Positions 1-8,484 of a stretch of 64,000 nt of DNA are shown here, piece after piece (the first letter of the stretch is position 1; every line of letters starts with the position of its first letter). The translations under genes and the position numbers were made by a program. The stretch is taken from the NCBI GenBank assembly GCA_902362715.1, contig CABIXN010000008.1, positions 1 to 64,000 of the forward strand, read 5' to 3'. Source of the DNA: Lachnospiraceae bacterium (GTDB lineage: Bacteria > Bacillota > Clostridia > Lachnospirales > Lachnospiraceae). The notes under the pieces were generated by a model. The model was not told the DNA's origin, did not search any database, and saw only the letters and a list, made by a program, of their open reading frames with translations.

Positions 1-2
1 AA

Positions 3-2279
3 ATGCTGAAAGAGGGCAAGCCGGCAGAGGAAGCATTTGGCGCTGCACTGGGAGCAACATCTGATAAACAGGACCGTGCCAATATGGTAGCCAAGCTGTT
101 AAATAAAACCTATGGGAAATCAAAGACGACTTATGATAATTTATCAGGGAGTATTTTGGATGCCAATAAAGCAGAAGCGGAACTGAAGGAAACTCAGGCA
201 GAGCTTGGGGAAACCCTCACTCCGTTGAATACAAGGTTCACAGAACTTAAAAATAAAGCCTTGAATGCCATGGCGCCGATGATAGAAAAGGTAGCAGATG
301 CATTTATAGAGCTGATAGATGGGATTGACTGGGATGCAGGAGCCAGGCTGATTGGAAATGTCATGGAAGTGGCCATGAAAGGTCTGGAATGGCTGATGGA
401 TAACATAGATCTGGTCTCCGGCATGGTAGCAGGGCTTGGAACCGCATGGCTGACGTATAAGACGTACGTTATGATTGCGGATGCAGCGCAGAAGATTTTG
501 AATGCTACAATGTCATCTAGTCCTTTAGGAGCCTTAAAACTGGGTATTTCTGCGATAGTAGGAGTTACTATGGCTGCGGTATCCTGGAGCAAACAATATG
601 CGGATGCACTGGAGGCGGAAATTGAGAAGACATACGGCCTTACTCAGGAAGAAAAAAAGCTGTTTGATGAAATTAATAATGTTTATGAAGCAAATCAGAG
701 AACCAATGAAGCGCGAAAAGAAAATTTCGATAAACTTGAACAGGAATATGTCTATTATGAACAATTAGCTGAGGAATTGCGTTCTATTACAGATGAAAAT
801 GGAAAGGTCAAAAAAGGATATGAGGACCGGGCTGCAGTTATTACTGGTATGCTGTCAGAGGCACTTGGGATTGAAATTGAGATCACAGATGGAGTGATTC
901 AAAAATATGGAGAATTAAGTGATTCTATAGATTTGATTATACAGAAAAAAGCGGCGGAGGCTCTACTGGAAGCTAATAGGGAAGCATATGCAGAAGCGTT
1001 GCAAAATCAGACAGATGCGTATATGCGGATGGCAGAGGCACAGGACGTTTTAGCAGAAAAGACAGCGAAAGCGGAAGAGGCAGAAGCGGCTCTGAAAGAA
1101 GCACAGGAAAAGTTGAAAATTGCTCAAATGCATGGTTCTCCGGCTGCCACAGAATTGAGCAAAGAAGTAGCAAAGCTGTCAATGGCTCATGATGAGGCAG
1201 AAGCTTCCGTGGCAGAAGCAGAGCAGAAGGTTAAAGACGCGGAAACGACATGGGAAAGCTATAATGCTACTATCCAGAACAACAAAGGTCTGGCAGCGGC
1301 TACTGTATCAGGAGATTCAACGAAGATTCAGCAGGCTATGCTGGATATGCAAAATTCTTTTATAACGGCTGAGTATGCATCGAAGGATAGCCTGGAGCGT
1401 CAGGTTTCCAATATGCAGGCTCTTTATAAAGAATTGAAAACCAAGATAGAGAAAGGGGCGCCTGGAGTAACCCAGGAAATGGTTGATAATGCCAAATATA
1501 TGGTAGATAAATCTGTGATTGAGCTTGGAAAATTTGAGAAGAAATCCGGAAAGCCTGCAATAAATGGGGTGAAAAATTTTGCGGGTTCTATTTATAATGA
1601 ATCCTGGAGAGCTATAGATAAAGCAGACTACCTGACAGGAAAGATTGAAGGCAAGTTGAATATAGACACAAAACCAAAAGGAAAACAGGTAACAGAAGGA
1701 CTGGCTGATGGAATGACAGCAACAGATGTTATAAGACAAGTAGTAAATGCTGCCTCATCCGTTGCAGGGGTCGTAAATTCTGCCTTGCGAAGTAAACTGG
1801 AGATTAATTCGCCGTCTAAAGTAGCAAGAAGGATTGGAAAGGGAGTACCGGAAGGATTGGCCTGTGGAATTGCTGATGATGAAAAACTTGTGAAGAAAGC
1901 ATCTGCTAATTTGGCGGATGCAGCTGTAAAACCTTTCGGCATGTTGAAAAAAGGAACATCTTCTCTTTTTGATGGAATCTTTTTAGGGGATTTTGAAACC
2001 GGCTATGAGCGTGGAATTTCTTCTTTTCAGGGAATTGACACTTCTGATCTGGTAGCGTCCATGCAGAGCAGAGCCTTTGAATTGTCTGCAAAATATCATC
2101 CAGTTATCGAGTATGAGGACGTCTTAAATGGGAGTGCCGGAGATGATATTCCCATTGTCATAAACAATACGTTCGAAGTGGACGGAGAACCTCTGGTAAC
2201 AAAAACCACAAAGGCAGCTATGAAACGAATTGGAAACGAACAAAGGCAAAGGGGGCGGTTTCAAGGTGCATATGTATAG
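3..2279 (+). CDS. Phage tail tape measure protein (5' partial)
   Basis: C-terminal part of a tail tape measure protein, the scaffold that sets siphovirus tail length and is threaded through the tail tube. The ORF runs in from the window edge; the ATG at base 3 is probably internal, so the true start lies outside. Visible are hydrophobic helices around residues 105-195, long Ala/Glu-rich coiled-coil segments (about 330-430) and, near residue 600, the SPSKV..RIG..V.EG...GI signature typical of tape measure C-termini. It overlaps the next gene by 8 bp and heads a tail module in canonical order (tape measure, distal tail, spike, baseplate). The family call is firm; full length is unknown. Confidence 0.88.
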   Translation: MLKEGKPAEEAFGAALGATSDKQDRANMVAKLLNKTYGKSKTTYDNLSGSILDANKAEAELKETQAELGETLTPLNTRFTELKNKALNAMAPMIEKVADAFIELIDGIDWDAGARLIGNVMEVAMKGLEWLMDNIDLVSGMVAGLGTAWLTYKTYVMIADAAQKILNATMSSSPLGALKLGISAIVGVTMAAVSWSKQYADALEAEIEKTYGLTQEEKKLFDEINNVYEANQRTNEARKENFDKLEQEYVYYEQLAEELRSITDENGKVKKGYEDRAAVITGMLSEALGIEIEITDGVIQKYGELSDSIDLIIQKKAAEALLEANREAYAEALQNQTDAYMRMAEAQDVLAEKTAKAEEAEAALKEAQEKLKIAQMHGSPAATELSKEVAKLSMAHDEAEASVAEAEQKVKDAETTWESYNATIQNNKGLAAATVSGDSTKIQQAMLDMQNSFITAEYASKDSLERQVSNMQALYKELKTKIEKGAPGVTQEMVDNAKYMVDKSVIELGKFEKKSGKPAINGVKNFAGSIYNESWRAIDKADYLTGKIEGKLNIDTKPKGKQVTEGLADGMTATDVIRQVVNAASSVAGVVNSALRSKLEINSPSKVARRIGKGVPEGLACGIADDEKLVKKASANLADAAVKPFGMLKKGTSSLFDGIFLGDFETGYERGISSFQGIDTSDLVASMQSRAFELSAKYHPVIEYEDVLNGSAGDDIPIVINNTFEVDGEPLVTKTTKAAMKRIGNEQRQRGRFQGAYV

Positions 2280-2973
2280 GTTTTCTACTGATATTTTAAA
2301 CTCTGCCGATTATTATATCTGGTTCCGGTCCTATCCGGTGATTGAAAGAGGACAGCAGAAGGTGACATATACAGAAGTTCCAGGAAGAGCAGGGACGCTG
2401 ACAACTAAAGATGGGAGCTGGACAGATACCGTTGTTACAATGGAACTGGATATCACTGTGCCGGTTTTTGAAAGCTGTTCTGTAGATCAGATTTACAGCC
2501 AGTTTCGGGAAAAGGTTCTGGACAGCCGTCTGCTGTATCTGGAAGAGATTTCAGGAAAGTTCTTCCAGATTAAGAATACAGAGACCACCGGGTATTCCAG
2601 AGAATCGGATATTACTATATCGGTAGATCTTACCATTACCTGTGATCCGGGAGAATATTTGATTTCCGGTACGCGGGAATACTCTCCGGATAAGGTTCTG
2701 AAAAACAGATATTCGGTATGCTGTCCAACCTATCTGATTACGGGAAATGGGGGATGCACGCTGACAGTCAATGGAAAGAAAATGACAGCCACAGTAGGGC
2801 AGAACCTGACGATCCACACGGAGCGGATGCTGGCCTGCCGGACAGATGGAACCTTACAGAATACAGCGGTAAAAGGGGCGTATAAAGACCTGTATCTGCA
2901 GCCGGGGGAAAATACAATCGCAATCACAAAGGGATTTGACTTAAAAGTAATTCCGAATTGGAGGTGCTTATAG
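2272..2973 (+). CDS. Distal tail protein (Dit-like)
   Basis: About 233 aa, matching the siphovirus distal tail (Dit) family, which forms the hub joining the tail tube to the baseplate. N-terminal features such as YPVIERGQQKVTYTEVPGR and a beta-rich first half are typical of Gram-positive phage Dit proteins. I chose ATG 2272 because AAGGTG lies about 4 bases upstream and overlap with the tape measure gene is then only 8 bp; a longer reading from 2230 would overlap by 50 bp without a better ribosome site. It directly precedes the tail spike gene, whose GTG start overlaps its stop codon. Function is by family and gene order. Confidence 0.82.
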   Translation: MYRFSTDILNSADYYIWFRSYPVIERGQQKVTYTEVPGRAGTLTTKDGSWTDTVVTMELDITVPVFESCSVDQIYSQFREKVLDSRLLYLEEISGKFFQIKNTETTGYSRESDITISVDLTITCDPGEYLISGTREYSPDKVLKNRYSVCCPTYLITGNGGCTLTVNGKKMTATVGQNLTIHTERMLACRTDGTLQNTAVKGAYKDLYLQPGENTIAITKGFDLKVIPNWRCL

Positions 2974-5699
2974 TGATAGAACTATACAGTCCGGATAACG
3001 CAGACTTTGAGCATAACGGAGATATGACGCTGCTTCCAGAGAGCGCATCTGTGCATGTGATTTTAAATGGGGCCTGGACAGCATCGCTTACACATCCGAT
3101 TGATGATGAGGGTCGCTGGAAGTATATTGTAGAGGATGCTGTGGTAAAGCTGCCGTCTTTTAATGGAAATCAGTTGTTCCGGATCAAGCAAAAAGAAAAG
3201 TCAGACAGTGGGATTACAGTCACCATGGAGCCGATCTTTATGGACGCTCTTGGTGATTGTTTCTTAGTTGATGTCCGGCCGACCGGAAAGAATGGCCAGG
3301 AAGCCTTGAATAGTATGACAGCAGTCAATAAAAAGTATTCCGGAACGTCCAACATCACAACAACAGCCACTGCTTATTACGAATATATGAATCTGATTGA
3401 AGCAATCAACGGGGACAATGAGAACAGTTTTGTGAACCGCTGGGGCGGAGAAATCCTGTTTGATAATTATAAGGTGGTTATTGATAAAAGAGTGGGCGGC
3501 GATTATGGAGTGGAACTGCGGTATGGGAAGAATATCCCCCAGGATGGATTTACAGAAGATGTTGATCTCAGAGAAGTAGTAACCCGTATTTATCCCAAAG
3601 CCTATAATGGTTATAAAATGGCAGGCACTGGATATGTGGACAGCCCACTGATCAACAGCTATCCAACAATCAAAGCAGTAACCATTACTTTTGACGATGT
3701 AAAGATGGAAGCAGACGCCCAGGAGGACGATGCGGAAAAAGGAGTGATTATCTGCAAAAATCAGGCGGAACTGAATACGGCCTTGAAACAACGCTGCCAG
3801 GAACAGTATGAGGCCGGGATAGATCAACCGAAAGTGTCAATAGAAGCAGATATGATTCTGCTTTCGGATACAGATCAGTATCAGGAGTATGCGGTGCTGG
3901 AGACGGTGCTGCTTGGGGATACCATTCATTGTCATCATGAACGGCTGGACCTTACCACAGAAGCCAGAGTGGTGGAGCTTGTTTATGATGCAGTTCTGCA
4001 AAAGGTTTCTTCCGTGGTGCTGGGAGATTTTACATATAATTATTTCAACGGAGTTTCCAGTAGTGTAAACCGGATTGATCAGGCAATCCGCCCAGACGGA
4101 ACGGTAATGGCTGATAAAATCGCCGGATTTATCAATGGCGCCATGGCAAGTCTGACGGCACAGTATAATGCTGCGAAAAAACAGGATGTGCTGGCGATAT
4201 TATTTGAAAACCTGGATGATAGTAATTCTCTATATGGGGCACTGGCATTAGGCACACAGGGGCTTATGATTTCCAAGCGCCGGACGGCAGACGGGCGCAG
4301 CTGGGACTGGACGACAGCGATAACGGCGGCGGGAATGATAGCCACCTACATCGTTGCAGGAGTATTATCAGATCAAAAAGGACTTAATTACTGGAACCTG
4401 GATACCGGAGAGTTACGTGTGGTAGCTACAGAGTTTTCTCTGGCTGGAAAAACAATTGATCAGATTGCCGGCGAACAGGTGAATGACTTTGCCAGCAGTG
4501 TATATGATCCTGAAATCGCAGAGCTTCAGAAACAGATTGATGGTAAGATCGAAACATATTATTACGACTATGCCCCAACGCTTAACAATGTTCCGGCATC
4601 TGAATGGAACACAGAAGCGGAACGTCTGAAACATGAGGGAGATCTTTTTTACTGGAAATCCAAAGGATATGCATACCGGTTCTTCAAAAACGGATCAACC
4701 TGGAGCTGGCAGATGGTACAGGATACAGATGTTACGAAGGCGTTAGAAGCTGCAGCAGAAGCGCAGGATACCGCAGACCATAAACGAAGGGTATTTATTA
4801 CAACCCCGGTTCCCCCTTATGATGTGGGGGATCTCTGGACGCAGGGCGCAGCTGGTGACATTATGAGATGTAAAACGGCAAGGGCATCCGGCTCTTATTT
4901 ATCCTCTGACTGGATAAAAGCAAGTAAGTATACAGACGATTCGGCGGTAACAGCGCTGAATGATGCCTTAGATCAGGAAGAGGTATTCAACCGGTTGACG
5001 AATCATGGACAGATACAGGGAATTTATATGTCCGGAGGAAAGTTATACTTAAATGCTACCTATATGCAGATCGGGAAGATTACGGATAAAAGTGGAAATA
5101 ACTGGTGGAATTTAGACACCGGGGAACTGCACGCAGGAAAGGCAACCTTTGAGAATATTTCCGGAACGGATGGGATTCGTATTAACGGAGGGAGAATCCG
5201 GGTTGTTTACGATGGAGATGAAATCGGATATATCGGAGCCAATAATCTTTCCAAAGATGCCAGTAAAAAAGGACTGGTATTTGATCTGGAAGATGATGGG
5301 GATTATATGACCTGGGCGTATAAAAAAACAGCAAGTGCAAACGTATATACAACGGTGCTTACCTTTGCAAGAAGCGGTGTATCAGGATTTACGGGAAATG
5401 CGTTAAATGCTGGCTGTAACCTGGATATGCAGAATTATAAGATCCAGCAGGCAATCATAGATGGGTTTAATTGTAGCAAATCTTTTCAAATTCCCAATAA
5501 TGTAGACTGCAATATTTATTCTGATATAGATTTTCACAATTGGTCCTTAAAGAATTTGAAAGTGGAAAACCTATCGGCGATTGATGGAAAAGGGACTTGG
5601 ACGGGAACAATTCCTATTTATTATGAAAAAGGAGGTTCTTATTATACAAGTACAATTAGTGTGGTAGATGGATTAATTGTCTCTGCACCAAAAGCATAG
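2973..5699 (+). CDS. Phage tail spike / prophage endopeptidase-type minor structural protein
   Basis: About 908 aa. The N-terminal ~370 residues match the phage minor structural / tail-associated endopeptidase family (Tal-like), beginning with IELYSPD and continuing through a baseplate-hub-like fold. The C-terminal half has a repeated 'WNLDTGEL' module (about residues 475 and 710), common in Firmicute tail spikes, and ends in a region that probably contacts host surface polymers. GTG 2973 is preferred over an upstream reading because GGAGG at 2960-2964 lies 8 bases before it and the start overlaps the Dit stop. Receptor binding or wall cleavage is inferred from position and family; no catalytic residues were identified. 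Confidence 0.8.
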   Translation: MIELYSPDNADFEHNGDMTLLPESASVHVILNGAWTASLTHPIDDEGRWKYIVEDAVVKLPSFNGNQLFRIKQKEKSDSGITVTMEPIFMDALGDCFLVDVRPTGKNGQEALNSMTAVNKKYSGTSNITTTATAYYEYMNLIEAINGDNENSFVNRWGGEILFDNYKVVIDKRVGGDYGVELRYGKNIPQDGFTEDVDLREVVTRIYPKAYNGYKMAGTGYVDSPLINSYPTIKAVTITFDDVKMEADAQEDDAEKGVIICKNQAELNTALKQRCQEQYEAGIDQPKVSIEADMILLSDTDQYQEYAVLETVLLGDTIHCHHERLDLTTEARVVELVYDAVLQKVSSVVLGDFTYNYFNGVSSSVNRIDQAIRPDGTVMADKIAGFINGAMASLTAQYNAAKKQDVLAILFENLDDSNSLYGALALGTQGLMISKRRTADGRSWDWTTAITAAGMIATYIVAGVLSDQKGLNYWNLDTGELRVVATEFSLAGKTIDQIAGEQVNDFASSVYDPEIAELQKQIDGKIETYYYDYAPTLNNVPASEWNTEAERLKHEGDLFYWKSKGYAYRFFKNGSTWSWQMVQDTDVTKALEAAAEAQDTADHKRRVFITTPVPPYDVGDLWTQGAAGDIMRCKTARASGSYLSSDWIKASKYTDDSAVTALNDALDQEEVFNRLTNHGQIQGIYMSGGKLYLNATYMQIGKITDKSGNNWWNLDTGELHAGKATFENISGTDGIRINGGRIRVVYDGDEIGYIGANNLSKDASKKGLVFDLEDDGDYMTWAYKKTASANVYTTVLTFARSGVSGFTGNALNAGCNLDMQNYKIQQAIIDGFNCSKSFQIPNNVDCNIYSDIDFHNWSLKNLKVENLSAIDGKGTWTGTIPIYYEKGGSYYTSTISVVDGLIVSAPKA

Positions 5700-5709
5700 G
5701 AAGTATTTT

Positions 5710-5862
5710 ATGAAAATGAAATTAGTAATGGAAGAAGCGGAAATAGAGTTAAACAATACAATGGATAAAGCGCAGATTCTGCCAGGAGCAGATGCGGATT
5801 TCAAAGAAGATATGGTTATGAAGGAGATTATGGAACGATTTATGGAGAAAGCGGGTGAATAA
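5710..5862 (+). CDS. Small phage tail-module protein
   Basis: A 50-residue acidic, Met/Glu-rich helical protein between the spike and baseplate genes. ATG 5710 has AGGAAG about 8 bases upstream; the longer reading from 5677 would overlap the spike gene. Small ORFs at this position are common in Firmicute prophages (XkdX-like or hypothetical), but I do not recognise a specific family. Its stop lies at the start of the next gene, suggesting translational coupling. Confidence 0.6.
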   Translation: MKMKLVMEEAEIELNNTMDKAQILPGADADFKEDMVMKEIMERFMEKAGE

Positions 5863-5863
5863 C

Positions 5864-7879
5864 ATGGTAATTGATGTAGATGTATATGTGTTAGACAACA
5901 AATTAAAAGAAACCATTGATTATGTCCAGGGAACAAACGCTCTGGGCATTTCTTTTCATTTTCTGGATTATGATATCCCTTCCGGTGCATCGGCCAAAGT
6001 TTACGCCGCAAAACCATCTACAAAGGCAGTTTACAATACTGCAGCCATATCCGGGAATGATGTCAATGTGGATGTAACAGATCAGATGTTTTCAGAGGTT
6101 GGTCTGACAAAGCTTCAGGTACAGATCGTAAAAGGCGCCGACACCCTGGTGACCTTTGTCCAGCTGGTACGGGTACATAAAAACTATGTAGCCGGCGACG
6201 TTCCGGAATCTGACAATGAGTCAAATTTTATAGATGACTATTTGGATGACATCAAAGACGCCACCAGCAAAGCCAATACAGCTACAGATAAAGCAAACAC
6301 GGCAGCGGGCCGGGCAGAGGATGCCCTGGAGGCCATTGAGGGAGCAGTAAAAGGTACGCTTATTAACGATGAGACATCGTCTAAAGTAACTGTGTACAGC
6401 GGTGATAAGGTGGAGCATCTGGCGAATCTATTTAGTTTTAACAACTTACATGATTCGAATACAAGCCATATAGTAGATGGCAATAAAATAACTATAACCA
6501 GTAAAACTACAGGCAAATCGTGTCTGGTTTACAAAGATATACAGTTAAAAAAGGGATATTATACAATTGCATGGCAATCAACACGCAGTGGGAATAGTGG
6601 CGGTGGTATTTATGTCGACTTGAGATATTCAGACGGAACTACGGAGGCAGGGACCAATGGATATTCTGGGCTATTAAATACTTTTGCAACATTTCACATG
6701 AAAGAAAATGCTACAGCAAGAATTATGATGTATTCGGGTTTGACTACCGGTGCTGTATCCGGAGACACGGCCACATTCGAAGTATTTTTGGTTGAGGGAG
6801 TCTATGATTTTAGCCAAGAAAGGCCAATGCTAAATAGTGTTAAGGATGTGACAGAGTTACTCTTGGATGAGCGGACAAATGCGGCGAATTTGTTCGATAT
6901 GAATAAGATATCAGATGGTGAAACAGGGACAGTAAAAATAAGTGATGGAAAAATAATTGTGACAAGTGAAGCTGTTACAGCAGCTCAGGGTGGTATTGTA
7001 AATATTAAGGATATGATTAAATCAAATACATGGTACACGTTGACTTGGAGTTCAACAAGATCTGGGGGTTATGGCGGTGGCGTGCTTATAGATTACAATG
7101 ATGGCACTGGGAATAAAAGAATTGCCGAAAAACCAAATGAATTGAATGGTAGTTTAATATTTTTCAGTGGAGAATCAGATAAAGCAAAAAGTTTTAGAAT
7201 TGCGCTCTTATCTGGAATTACGGATAAATCCAAGGTAGGTGATACAGCCACCTTTGAAGATGTGTTACTAATGGAGGGTACCCAATACGCTCCGGCTAAT
7301 CTGCATAATGTCAAAGATCTAGCGCAGCTTACGGCGGCTGTGGATAATCGGTCAGCTATTAATCTGTTTGATTATAAAGGTGCCAATGGAATAACGTTTA
7401 TAAGAGCAACGGGAAGTGTTTCTGAAAATAAAATAACTGTAAAGTCAACAGATAATAGTAACTATGCATATGCGTCTTATAGGACGAAGGATCTGAAGCC
7501 TAATACGAACTATACTATATCTGCAAAATCAACAAGAACAGGAACTACTGGCGGAGGGATAAGATGTACGTTAATGACCGGTACGACAGCAGTATCTTTG
7601 GGAAATGCGAGAAATTGTCTTAATCCAGTTGTTGCTTTTAATACAAAAGATATTGATAAAGCAGATTTTTTATTAATTTCATTTGAAGCAAGTGATATTT
7701 CAACTGTTGGCGGCGTTGTCGGAGAATCAGCTACATTTACCGACATCATGCTTGTTGAGGGAGACTTCGCTCCCGGCAGCTATGTACCGAGTATTGGCGC
7801 AGATAATTTTAGCCAGGCAATTGCTGATCTCCAAGCACAGATTGTAGTGCTTGAGGCAGTCATATTAAATAATATATAA
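5864..7879 (+). CDS. BppU-like upper baseplate protein with three tandem C-terminal domains
   Basis: About 671 aa. Residues 1-110 match the BppU N-terminal domain (DUF2479) of upper baseplate proteins. A short Ala-rich coiled coil (about 120-165) follows, then three tandem domains of 120-150 residues. Each starts with an NLF(D/S) motif, contains ST-R-(S/T)-G..GGG in the middle and ends in (G/E)(D/S)(T/S)ATF...L.EG, so they are clearly homologous and probably beta-sandwich carbohydrate-binding units. ATG 5864 follows GGGTGA by about 6 bases; GTG 5855 is an alternative. No holin or amidase follows, so the prophage appears truncated downstream. Confidence 0.8.
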   Translation: MVIDVDVYVLDNKLKETIDYVQGTNALGISFHFLDYDIPSGASAKVYAAKPSTKAVYNTAAISGNDVNVDVTDQMFSEVGLTKLQVQIVKGADTLVTFVQLVRVHKNYVAGDVPESDNESNFIDDYLDDIKDATSKANTATDKANTAAGRAEDALEAIEGAVKGTLINDETSSKVTVYSGDKVEHLANLFSFNNLHDSNTSHIVDGNKITITSKTTGKSCLVYKDIQLKKGYYTIAWQSTRSGNSGGGIYVDLRYSDGTTEAGTNGYSGLLNTFATFHMKENATARIMMYSGLTTGAVSGDTATFEVFLVEGVYDFSQERPMLNSVKDVTELLLDERTNAANLFDMNKISDGETGTVKISDGKIIVTSEAVTAAQGGIVNIKDMIKSNTWYTLTWSSTRSGGYGGGVLIDYNDGTGNKRIAEKPNELNGSLIFFSGESDKAKSFRIALLSGITDKSKVGDTATFEDVLLMEGTQYAPANLHNVKDLAQLTAAVDNRSAINLFDYKGANGITFIRATGSVSENKITVKSTDNSNYAYASYRTKDLKPNTNYTISAKSTRTGTTGGGIRCTLMTGTTAVSLGNARNCLNPVVAFNTKDIDKADFLLISFEASDISTVGGVVGESATFTDIMLVEGDFAPGSYVPSIGADNFSQAIADLQAQIVVLEAVILNNI

Positions 7880-7893
7880 AAGAAAAATATTTT

Positions 7894-7959
7894 GAATAGA
7901 ATATTGTCAGCAAAGCTGACCCGAATCGCGTACCAAGTCTCGCGAGAGTGAGACTTGAA
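7894..7959 (+). repeat. Dispersed structured repeat, copy A
   Basis: A 66-bp copy of an element also found at 18159-18224 and 61902-61962. It holds a perfect hairpin GTCAGC-aaa-GCTGAC, a conserved linker CCGAATCGCG, and a second hairpin AAGTCTC..GAGACTT. Unlike the other two copies, it has no upstream strand complementary to the linker, so it looks 5'-truncated. It sits exactly between the last prophage gene and the truncated hicB. Confidence 0.8.
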
Positions 7960-8301
7960 TATTCCGTATTCTTTCTGGACTTGGAAGGCTGCTATACTTG
8001 TGGAGATGATTTACAGGATGCGATCGTAATGGCAGAAGATATTCTGGCATTTTATTTGTATGATGAAGAAGCAGAAGGAAATGTGATACCGGAAGCATCT
8101 TCTCCTGATCATATAACATGTGAAAAAGGTGAGTTTGTGAATTATATTGCCTGTGATACCATTGAATATGCAAAAATGCATAATACCAGAGCGGTGAAAA
8201 AGACATTAACAATACCAGAGTGGTTGAATGCTGCGGCAACAAGAGCCGGAATAAACTTTTCGCAGGTATTGCAGGAAGCATTGTTGGAAAAAGTAAAATA
8301 G
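7948..8301 (+). pseudogene. hicB: HicB-type antitoxin, 5'-truncated
   Basis: The reading frame contains the HicB partial RNase-H-like fold (SVFFLDLEGCYTCGDDLQDA) followed by a C-terminal helix region (KKTLTIPEWLNAAATRAGI) resembling the ribbon-helix-helix part of HicB antitoxins. HicB proteins normally begin with about 12-16 residues (first beta-strand and turn) before this point; here that DNA is replaced by repeat copy A, and the only start is a GTG inside the repeat. No HicA mRNA interferase lies beside it. It is therefore probably a remnant created by recombination at the prophage boundary, though expression from the GTG cannot be excluded. Confidence 0.7.
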
Positions 8302-8384
8302 AAAGTAACATCACATTAGGGGAGTCTGAAAACGTGTTAGGAAATTGTGGTTTATCAACAGTTCCTCCCTGGGATACTTTTAAG

Positions 8385-8423
8385 AAACCTCCTGTATCAG
8401 AGCAGTGGATACAGGAGGTTTTT
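8385..8423 (+). terminator. Rho-independent terminator
   Basis: Perfect 14-bp stem AAACCTCCTGTATC / GATACAGGAGGTTT with a 9-base loop followed by a T run. It closes the prophage/hicB region and, being nearly symmetric, may also act on the convergent subtilase gene. Confidence 0.85.
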
Positions 8424-8484
8424 GATTGTCATAAGAGACGCGGCCGGAGAAATTCTGGCTCAGAATAAATGAATTTCTCAGGAA

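Noticed and set aside
8220..8468. 82-aa plus-strand ORF after hicB
   Set aside because: Overlaps hicB in another frame and runs through the terminator; no ribosome site.
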